Assembly: GCA_905372095.1 (NCBI GenBank) | Contig: CAJPNK010000001.1 | Span: 62,001-126,000 of the forward strand | DNA from: Candidatus Saccharimonadota bacterium | Lineage (GTDB): Bacteria; Patescibacteriota; Saccharimonadia; Saccharimonadales; Saccharimonadaceae | Direction of reading: 5' to 3' | DNA length: 64,000 nucleotides | The notes under the pieces: model-generated | Told to the model about the DNA's origin: nothing | Seen by the model: the letters and a program-made list of their open reading frames with translations, nothing else | The model's database searches: none | Position numbers and translations under genes: made by a program | Part shown: in pieces, positions 7,613-13,929 of the stretch | Position numbering within the stretch: the stretch's first letter is position 1 | Layout: each line of letters opens with the position of its first letter

Positions 7613-9391
7613 TTAAGCTTGCCCTGGAATCTTGAACTGAGCCGGATCATTTGATGTTGGTGCCGAAACTGCTGGAGCTGGCGGCGGCGGTAGCGTAGAT
7701 TCTAAAGTGTCAGCTCCAACCCCGCCATTAGCTGGTACTGGCGGCAAGGATGAAAAATCTGGCAACGGCGGCAATGGCGGCAGCGGCGGCAAATCGTCAA
7801 CCGCGCCAGACGATGGCGCAGCTGATGCTGCCGACAGAGCCGCATCAACGGCAGACCGCGCTTGGTCTTGATCTGAACTAGCAGGATTTGCGGCTGGCGC
7901 AGCTTCTACGCTAGGCGCTGGCATTGCTGGCATATTCGGCTGTACCGTTATCCCCTTCGAAGAAACCGCCTCGGGCGCCGCATCAACCGGTGCAGCTTCT
8001 GATAAGACATCGCGAACCGTCGGTTCTACTTCGGTCTTATCGGCTACGGCATTAAATGGCGATTGCATTGACGGCGGCTGCGACGCCACCGCGCCGCGAT
8101 CGTGGCTTAAAATGACGCGATTATGCATGTCTTTTTCAGCTTTTCTAGCTTCCTCAGCAGCCTGTTCGGTTGTCGCGTTGAAAGTACCGCCAATCGACGG
8201 TTCGCTCGGGCTAACTGGCATCGCTAGACCTGGCCCTGGCGCAAATGGAGCAACTGGCGGCAAAGCTAGATCTTCTTTGGCCGCTTCATCTACTTCTGCT
8301 GAGCTGGCAGCAATATCGCGCTGCAAATCGGCGACCGACGGCATATCTCGCCTATCAGCTTCAGGCTCAACAGCAGGAATTGATGCTAATTGTTCGGCTA
8401 ATTTCTTTTCGGCGGCAGCGGCGGCATCTCGGCTGCTTCGCTTCTCTAATTCTTCATTGGCAGCCCTCAGAGCTTCGTCGGAATGGCGCCTATCAACTGC
8501 ATTCTTGACGTCGTCAACATCACCGACTGGCTCGTGCGAAATCGACAATGCGCCAATGTCGCCAGAATTTTTAGACTCATCCTTTTTGGAGGATTTTTCT
8601 TCGTCCTTGCTTTTTGCTTCAGGCACTGGAATCGGCTTATCGTGCGATTCTTTGAGTTTAGTGGCAATTAGTTGCTGGTTAGCACCGTCTGCCATCAATT
8701 GAGCGGCCACGGTCATCGCCGCCGAGCTAGTATGCGCATTACTGAAACGTTCAGTTGCTGCCACGATACCAGTCAAAAACGCCGTAGCGATCTGCTCGTC
8801 AATCAACCGGCTTTCACCTCTTAATTCATTAGCTAACCGGCATAGAACCTCGCTATAACTACTAGCTCGGGGATTACTCCACTCTAGGCTGCCAAGCTGA
8901 GTCGATTCGCCAAGCGACACGCTCGCCACCACCGCATCGTGCAAAATTCGGCCATGGCTCTCGAGCGCATGATCCAAATCAGCTTCGTCTTTAACACCAA
9001 TTGCCAACACCATCTCGACATTATAGTCGCCTTGGCTAAAGTCCAAATCTTTCTGGTTGATTGTCGTACGGTACGGCGTAATAAAAATCTTGACCATATC
9101 ATCGACAATTTTGTAACGTAAGTGGTCGGCCTTTTCCTTATCCAGCGCGATGATAAAATCGCGCAAACTATCAACTGTACTTTCAAAGGTTTTCTCGGGC
9201 TGTAGAAATTTAATCGCTGGCGGCACCGCCCCGCTGAATACTGCCGTCGCATGCTTATTTAACTTATTGATTAGCAGCGTGATGCCCAAAGCAGCGCTCA
9301 ATTCGTCAACCGACGGATTGGCGCTAACCGTAACGAGAATATTATTACTTTCTTTGACTTTCTCTACTATCTGGTTTAGCACGTCTGCCAT
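7613..9391 (-). CDS. DHH/NrnA-like protein with degenerate active site and long disordered tail
   Basis: 592 aa. Residues 1-240 follow the layout of DHH-family phosphoesterases such as NrnA: an opening strand and loop at the position of the PDxDAxGS motif (here SANPSVDELSAALG), a later EMVLAIGVKDEADLDHAL where DTGD or DHH is expected, and LTGIVAATERFSNAHTSSAAMTVAAQLMADGAN, which matches the family segment GIxxDTxxF...T...A...L...GA. The catalytic aspartates and histidines are not where they should be, so it is probably not an active exonuclease of the usual type. Residues 260-592 are A/P/E/S-rich with poly-Pro stretches (LPPLPPLPPLPDF), likely disordered. The promoter TTGACT-17-TTATAG lies upstream near 9440-9468. 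Its function is unknown; binding without hydrolysis is possible. Confidence 0.75.
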   Translation of the reverse strand: MADVLNQIVEKVKESNNILVTVSANPSVDELSAALGITLLINKLNKHATAVFSGAVPPAIKFLQPEKTFESTVDSLRDFIIALDKEKADHLRYKIVDDMVKIFITPYRTTINQKDLDFSQGDYNVEMVLAIGVKDEADLDHALESHGRILHDAVVASVSLGESTQLGSLEWSNPRASSYSEVLCRLANELRGESRLIDEQIATAFLTGIVAATERFSNAHTSSAAMTVAAQLMADGANQQLIATKLKESHDKPIPVPEAKSKDEEKSSKKDESKNSGDIGALSISHEPVGDVDDVKNAVDRRHSDEALRAANEELEKRSSRDAAAAAEKKLAEQLASIPAVEPEADRRDMPSVADLQRDIAASSAEVDEAAKEDLALPPVAPFAPGPGLAMPVSPSEPSIGGTFNATTEQAAEEARKAEKDMHNRVILSHDRGAVASQPPSMQSPFNAVADKTEVEPTVRDVLSEAAPVDAAPEAVSSKGITVQPNMPAMPAPSVEAAPAANPASSDQDQARSAVDAALSAASAAPSSGAVDDLPPLPPLPPLPDFSSLPPVPANGGVGADTLESTLPPPPAPAVSAPTSNDPAQFKIPGQA

Positions 9392-9438
9392 ATTTTATCC
9401 TATTTGTTTTTATTCGCTATAGACTTTATGTACTATAA

Positions 9439-9468
9439 CATAAGCATCACGGCAAAGTCAATACTATT
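9439..9468 (-). promoter_or_regulatory. Promoter of the DHH-like gene (TTGACT-17-TTATAG)
   Basis: The minus strand carries a good -35 and a TTATAGT -10 at 17-18 nt spacing, about 50 nt before the ATG. Confidence 0.65.
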
Positions 9469-9470
9469 TT

Positions 9471-9490
9471 GTAAAGCAGCGCCGCTTTAC
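9471..9490. repeat. 20-bp palindrome in the DHH-like/rpsT divergent gap
   Basis: GTAAAGCAGC and GCCGCTTTAC are inverted repeats with a central mismatch. The palindrome sits between two divergent promoters, so it could be an operator or simply a hairpin. Confidence 0.45.
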
Positions 9491-9562
9491 AAACAGAGGT
9501 GTATAAGTTATAATTGAAAACTGATTGTATACACTAAATCAATAACAGAGGTAAAGGAATTT

Positions 9563-9913
9563 ATGCCACTCATCAAATCAGCCGTTAAGCGAATGAAGCA
9601 AACCGCTAAGCGCCGCCAGCGTAACATCGGTATCAAGCGCGATATCAAATCTGCCACCAAGGAATTTTTGGCCAACCCGAGCGCCGCTACCCTAAGCAAA
9701 GCTCAAAGCGAGCTAGATACTGCTGTCAAGAAAGGCCTGCTCAAAAAGGCAACCGTCAGCCGCCGCAAATCAGCCCTAGCCAAGGTCGCTAAAGCTGCTG
9801 GCGTCAAGCTAGAAAAGAAAGCTGCTAAGCCAGCTACTGAGGCCAAAAAAGCTCCTGCCAAAAAGCCAGCCGCAAAGGCCGCACCTAAGAAAACTGCAGC
9901 CAAAACAGCCTAA
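9563..9913 (+). CDS. rpsT: 30S ribosomal protein S20 with Ala/Lys-rich tail
   Basis: Binds 16S rRNA at the bottom of the 30S body. The first 85 residues are a normal S20 (MPLIKSAVKRMKQTAKRRQRN, VKKGLLKKATVSRRKSALAK). A tail of about 30 residues rich in A, K and P (KKAPAKKPAAKAAPKK) follows; such tails recur in this lineage and probably add RNA contacts. The start is supported by AAAGGA 6 nt upstream. A terminator follows directly. Confidence 0.96.
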   Translation: MPLIKSAVKRMKQTAKRRQRNIGIKRDIKSATKEFLANPSAATLSKAQSELDTAVKKGLLKKATVSRRKSALAKVAKAAGVKLEKKAAKPATEAKKAPAKKPAAKAAPKKTAAKTA

Positions 9914-9927
9914 GTTTAACCTTATCG

Positions 9928-9963
9928 AAATAAACGCTCTCGGTAACCAGGGCGTTTTATTTT
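9928..9963 (+). terminator. Terminator of rpsT
   Basis: AAATAAACGC and GCGTTTTATTT form an A/T-flanked hairpin ending in a T run. It overlaps the end of the convergent holA gene. Confidence 0.7.
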
Positions 9964-10901
9964 TGCCGCAAAGCCACCCGAAACAAAAAGTCCTCCAACA
10001 CTGCCCACGGATTGACTGATGATGTTTTCATCTGATAATCGCGCTCCGCCGCTAATTCGGTTAATTCCGTCAAGTCCTCTGGCGACAGCTGCCGAGCAAG
10101 CGGCCGCAATTTCTTGGCAACAAACGGGTGTATGCCGAGATCAATCGTATCGCTAGTGCTAGCCACTTCAGCCTTGGCTAATAACACCAGCTGCGACCAC
10201 TGCGACCAAACTAACGGCGCCACTTTATAAACATCGTCGCTACGGCGAAGTTCGTCAAGCGCACTCCGTAGATTTGCCGTTTTGCCGCACACTGCCAATT
10301 CAATGATATCAAACACCGAAAACTCGCGTACTGGTGGCAAGACCGTTGCAATCGCCGCATCATCAATTTTCACAGTATTTTTCAAGGCAGCTACAGCGTG
10401 AGTTAATTGCAATTGATCAATTTCGGCAGACCGCGATTTTTCATCGGCGACAATTGCTCGCGCTACCATATTACTAGCCTGTGTTTTCGTCAATTTTACA
10501 CTGTGCTCGCTTACATAGTCTAGCAGCCATTTTTCGGCCGCTGGACGCTGGCGATCAGTCAGCGGCATTGCTTCTACTAGCTTTGCAGTTTTTTGCAAGA
10601 TTTTGAAAGTTTTAGTACGCTTATCTGGGCGCGGTTCGATCAATACCAAGTAGGTTTCTACTGCAATATCACTAGCCCATTCACCTAGTTTATCCCACAA
10701 ATCTTTTCGCTCCGAAAGATGCTCGACAATAATCAGCCGTCGTTCTTGAAATAAGTTCAGGCCGCGTACCGTATCGGCTAATTTATTCAAATCAAGACTG
10801 CTTGCGTCGATTTTTTCGGGCCGAACGCCTAACGATTTCACCAATCGCTGCAGCTCATACTGCGCGCGGTAAGCGTTCGTGCCAATAATCAGATAAATCA
10901 T
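9957..10901 (-). CDS. holA: DNA polymerase III delta subunit
   Basis: Clamp-loader wrench that opens the beta sliding clamp. 314 aa. The N-terminus MIYLIIGTNAYRAQYELQRLV matches the family opening (usually LxGxExxL). Later features are a hydrophobic strand LNLFQERRLIIVEHLSE, LVLIEPRPDKRTKTFKILQ where family members read D..DKR, and the C-terminal helical collar domain from about residue 215 (FSVFDIIELAVCGKTANLRSALDEL). The start overlaps the mutM stop as ATGA, so both are co-translated. It is convergent with rpsT. Confidence 0.9.
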   Translation of the reverse strand: MIYLIIGTNAYRAQYELQRLVKSLGVRPEKIDASSLDLNKLADTVRGLNLFQERRLIIVEHLSERKDLWDKLGEWASDIAVETYLVLIEPRPDKRTKTFKILQKTAKLVEAMPLTDRQRPAAEKWLLDYVSEHSVKLTKTQASNMVARAIVADEKSRSAEIDQLQLTHAVAALKNTVKIDDAAIATVLPPVREFSVFDIIELAVCGKTANLRSALDELRRSDDVYKVAPLVWSQWSQLVLLAKAEVASTSDTIDLGIHPFVAKKLRPLARQLSPEDLTELTELAAERDYQMKTSSVNPWAVLEDFLFRVALRQK

Positions 10902-11866
10902 TTAACCTCCACCTGGCAGACCGGACAAATATGCGTGCCGCGGCCGCTGACTTTTAGCTTGATAATTTCTTGGTCGGGGTGGCGATGGCAGGCTTGGCCT
11001 TCACGCCGAAACACATGAGCAAATGTCAGATAGTTCCCTTTCCGGCCCTCGGCATCAACATAATTTTTATCGGTTGAGCCGCCTTGATCAATGCTCAATT
11101 GCAAGATTTGCCGCAACTCATTAAACAATGTGTTCAGCTGCTGATCGCTAACGTTTTTTACCCGCGTTTGCGGATGAATCTGTGCTGCCCACAATGCCTC
11201 GTCAGCATAAATATTACCAACCCCGGCGATCACTGCTTGGTCAAGAAAAGCTGGTTTGATCATCGAATTCTGACGACGACGAATCCGCTGGATAAAATCC
11301 TCGGCGCGCGTCTGAGGATCAAGCGGCTCCGGTCCAACTTTTTGCATGAACGGCAGGTTTTTTACTTCATCAGTCGGCAGCAATTTTACCCAGCCAAACT
11401 TGCGCTGATCGTTAAAAAACAGCCGCGACCCGTCCACAAAATCAATCTGTACCCGCGTCGACCGATCTGGCAACTCACCAATCAAGCTATCGTTTGGGTG
11501 ACCGCCAGCGAAGTTAGGCACCTTGTCATCCTCGAGTATCATCGGAAAACAATCCGGGTCCCGGTGACAAGCACGCCCAGATTTTTTCCGACGATACATC
11601 GCAGGATGACAACTGCGAAACACCAACTGCCCCGTCATTTTCAAGTGTACCACCAGCGAATAGCGCGTATCCAAATCAATCATCAGCACCTTTGCCCGCC
11701 GCCGCACCGCCGTCACGCGCGCACCATATAAAAATTGTTCAACATCAGCCGGCGCATTCGGAAAGCTTTTTGGTGAATCAAACACCGTCGCCCGCGCCAC
11801 CACTCGGCCTGGCAGTAGCTCCGCCAATCCGCGGCGAACCGTCTCGACTTCGGGAAGTTCCGGCAT
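10898..11866 (-). CDS. mutM: Formamidopyrimidine-DNA glycosylase with palindromic insert
   Basis: Excises 8-oxoguanine and FapyG by beta/delta-elimination. 322 aa, longer than the usual 270-290. The N-terminus MPELPEVETVRRGL gives the catalytic Pro1 and Glu2 after Met removal. RRRAKVLMIDL, HLKMTGQL, AGVGNIYADEALW and the C-terminal zinc finger (ACHRHP ... THICPVCQ, one Cys replaced by His) are all present. The extra length is about 30 residues at 85-116 (SCHPAMYRRKK ... FPMILEDDKV), encoded by a 90-bp palindrome at 11523-11612 that keeps the reading frame. The start is adjacent to the stop of the HAD gene, and the end overlaps holA. Confidence 0.96.
   Translation of the reverse strand: MPELPEVETVRRGLAELLPGRVVARATVFDSPKSFPNAPADVEQFLYGARVTAVRRRAKVLMIDLDTRYSLVVHLKMTGQLVFRSCHPAMYRRKKSGRACHRDPDCFPMILEDDKVPNFAGGHPNDSLIGELPDRSTRVQIDFVDGSRLFFNDQRKFGWVKLLPTDEVKNLPFMQKVGPEPLDPQTRAEDFIQRIRRRQNSMIKPAFLDQAVIAGVGNIYADEALWAAQIHPQTRVKNVSDQQLNTLFNELRQILQLSIDQGGSTDKNYVDAEGRKGNYLTFAHVFRREGQACHRHPDQEIIKLKVSGRGTHICPVCQVEVK
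11523..11612. repeat. 90-bp palindromic element inside mutM
   Basis: The two ends TTGTCATCCTCGAGTATC and its near-complement GATACATCGCAGGATGACAA are inverted repeats. Pairing continues inward (ATCGGAAAA with TTTTTTCCGACGAT, then AATCCGGG with the complement of CCCAGATT). The length is exactly 30 codons, so the frame is kept. It resembles in form the coding palindromic elements of Rickettsia (RPE); relatedness is not claimed. Confidence 0.8.
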
Positions 11867-12445
11867 TTATGCCTCCAACAGAGCGTTCAAATGCTTAATA
11901 AGCAGTTCGTTATCGGTGTACTGCAACGCCATCATTCCCGCTACCTCGGCTCCTTCGCAATTTTCGACACGATCATCAATCATCACACATTCGCTAGCAG
12001 CGACACCTAAGCGGCCAGCTGTCAGCGTGAAAATTTCCGGGTTTGGTTTGGCCAAGCTTTCCTCGTACGACAACACGCGCACATCAAACATTTTTTCTAA
12101 TTCGCCTGGCGCAAATAGATATTCCAGCGTACCGCCGCCAACATTACTCAACATCGCCATCTTCAAATTAGTGTACTGCTGGCGTAAATTTACGATATAG
12201 TTTATCAATTCCTCGTTGCGAATCCGCTTGCGCATCAAGAAATCATGCGTCTGCTGCCGTGTCCAGCCAAACAACTCAGCAATTCCCGATTCATACTCGC
12301 TGCCGCTAATAAAACCGTAATCGTGCTGTTTACTGAGGTCGCGCAGCATTACCTTGCCCTCCGGCTCGGCCATTCTTATTAGCGTATCAATACTGCCTCC
12401 GTACAGTACGCCAAAACAATCGAAAATAACTGCTTTTATCGCCAT
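11867..12445 (-). CDS. HAD-superfamily hydrolase (subfamily IA-like)
   Basis: 192 aa. Motif I is VIFDCFGVLY with the nucleophile Asp; the usual second Asp is Phe, as in haloacid-dehalogenase and epoxide-hydrolase-like HADs. Motif II is MAMLSNVGG, motif III is around the Lys of LAKPNPEIF, and motif IV is CVMIDDRVENCEGAEVAGM. A helical cap lies between residues 15 and 90. The substrate is unknown. It ends next to the mutM start and is probably in the same operon (HAD-mutM-holA). Confidence 0.9.
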   Translation of the reverse strand: MAIKAVIFDCFGVLYGGSIDTLIRMAEPEGKVMLRDLSKQHDYGFISGSEYESGIAELFGWTRQQTHDFLMRKRIRNEELINYIVNLRQQYTNLKMAMLSNVGGGTLEYLFAPGELEKMFDVRVLSYEESLAKPNPEIFTLTAGRLGVAASECVMIDDRVENCEGAEVAGMMALQYTDNELLIKHLNALLEA

Positions 12446-12447
12446 GG

Positions 12448-13050
12448 TTAGAAAATATTATTAAATGACGGTTTGAAATCTGGAATCTGATTGACAAAAA
12501 GAGCTTGGAGCTTCAGGGTATCGGCGTTAAGCGTACCAGGCGAGTCCTTGCAAGTTGACGTCCACAAATTGGTATCGGTATTGTCGCCATCGCGCGTCTC
12601 GAATACGTAAGCCAGCCCTTTGGTGGCACATACGCCGCGAATATCATCGTTTGATTTGTTATCGGAAGCCTGAATATTGACCTTGACTAGCGCATAGGTA
12701 AACTGTTCATAAGCATTGCTATTATTAGTATATTCCTTCTTGTCCAAAACTCTATCCAGATAACCCGAATAAATAACATATTTACGCGATGTTGGACTAA
12801 CTGTAATCTGGTAGCTCTTGAACTCTTCATCAGCAACAATCGGACCGCGTACCGTCCAGCGCACGCTGCGAATTGGGTCTTGATTTTTGATTTTGCTCTC
12901 TAACGATTGTTCGGGGGTTTGCGGCTGCTCGGTCTTTTTGTCCGGATTCAGCAATGATCGCACAAGTGTCACCAAAATAGCAATAACAACCACCACAGTG
13001 ATAATAGTAATGATTATCGGTAAAATTCTCGGTCGGGATCCTCTGTACAT
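12448..13050 (-). CDS. Membrane-anchored hypothetical protein
   Basis: 200 aa with one N-terminal membrane helix (residues 9-32, ILPIIITIITVVVVIAILVTLV), a basic cytoplasmic N-terminus and an extracytoplasmic remainder. The outer domain has beta-rich stretches (IRSVRWTVRGPIVADEEFKSYQI) and two cysteines (GVCATKG, STCKDSPG) that might form a disulfide. The start follows a TAAAAT -10 box by 6 nt. No family is recognised. It is followed by the HAD gene after 2 nt, so the unit may extend through HAD-mutM-holA. Confidence 0.8.
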   Translation of the reverse strand: MYRGSRPRILPIIITIITVVVVIAILVTLVRSLLNPDKKTEQPQTPEQSLESKIKNQDPIRSVRWTVRGPIVADEEFKSYQITVSPTSRKYVIYSGYLDRVLDKKEYTNNSNAYEQFTYALVKVNIQASDNKSNDDIRGVCATKGLAYVFETRDGDNTDTNLWTSTCKDSPGTLNADTLKLQALFVNQIPDFKPSFNNIF

Positions 13051-13079
13051 GTTTGTATTTTAACACACTTGCCACGCAG

Positions 13080-13820
13080 CTATGCCATCACATCACAAAC
13101 AGCTGTAGCGCCTAAGTCTAATCCTGCTTGTACACATCGTTCCGCGTCTGCCCCCAATCCTTCATCTCTAAGAGGCTGCACGATGTCATCGAATCTATCT
13201 GAATTTTTCTTCGCTTTTATCTCCGCTTCTTTCTTTGCTTTTATTTTTTTCTCTGTCTCTGGATCAATTATTTCATCTAGCGGCAAAAATTCCCTGCCAG
13301 CAAAATCCCCTACTATGAGTTTTCTAGGTTTGGCTTTAGGTTTAGGTTCAGATTCAGGTTTGGCTTTAGGTTTAGGTTCAGATTCAGGTTTGGCTTTAGG
13401 TTTAGACATCCAAAAAATATTAATAGCCCTACCGTCTTCAGGATAAATCGTATCAATAGCCTCGACGCCAATTGGCCAGAAAGGAGGTCTTCCGTGCTCA
13501 GTTTTTTTTACACTACTTATTGTTTGAATTTCTGCTCTTGGTTGATCTTCCTCAACCTCGCTAGACTCACAACGAACCACTCGCCAATCACCAGATACTG
13601 GTCCACCATATCTGTTTTCAATACTCAAAACATTATCATTTGGATCAACAAACAGACCAATTGAACAACCGTAGCCGCCTTTTTTAAGAACCCTACTCAC
13701 AGCGTCACGTTGCTCAATGATACGTCTTTGTTGTTGCTCGTCCCTCAGTCGATCTATGCGTTCTTGCCTAGCCTCTTCAGGTTTAGGGTTGCTATTTTCT
13801 GGTAACATTTTCCGTTCCAC
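13080..13820 (-). CDS. Hypothetical protein with Lys/Pro/Glu repeat tract
   Basis: 246 aa if started at the GTG at 13820 (AAAGGCGG lies 5 nt upstream); an ATG four codons later is possible. The N-terminal half is charged (RIDRLRDEQQQRRIIEQRDA), then GGYGCSIGLFVDPNDNVLSIENRYGG. The middle has two exact copies and a partial third of a 10-residue unit (KPKAKPESEP), from a 30-bp tandem DNA repeat. The C-terminus is helical with two cysteines. There is no membrane segment. The function is unknown. Confidence 0.7.
   Translation of the reverse strand: MERKMLPENSNPKPEEARQERIDRLRDEQQQRRIIEQRDAVSRVLKKGGYGCSIGLFVDPNDNVLSIENRYGGPVSGDWRVVRCESSEVEEDQPRAEIQTISSVKKTEHGRPPFWPIGVEAIDTIYPEDGRAINIFWMSKPKAKPESEPKPKAKPESEPKPKAKPRKLIVGDFAGREFLPLDEIIDPETEKKIKAKKEAEIKAKKNSDRFDDIVQPLRDEGLGADAERCVQAGLDLGATAVCDVMA
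13326..13405. repeat. 30-bp tandem repeat, 2.7 copies, in a coding region
   Basis: The unit AGGTTTGGCTTTAGGTTTAG plus GTTCAGATTC occurs at 13326-13355 and 13356-13385, with a 20-nt partial copy at 13386-13405. The copies are identical, suggesting recent slippage. Confidence 0.9.
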
Positions 13821-13929
13821 AACATCCGCCTTTTTGCTTAAGCTAACTGTATCTTGATTATACCACAGTTGTAGTTATTTGTCCATATTTGTACGGGTTT
13901 TCGCTAATTTTCAGCAAATTTTAAGTTTT

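Noticed and set aside
12999..13060. Minus-strand 81-aa frame overlapping the start of the 200-aa membrane protein
   Set aside because: It lacks a start signal and runs in another frame of a gene with a clear membrane helix and promoter.
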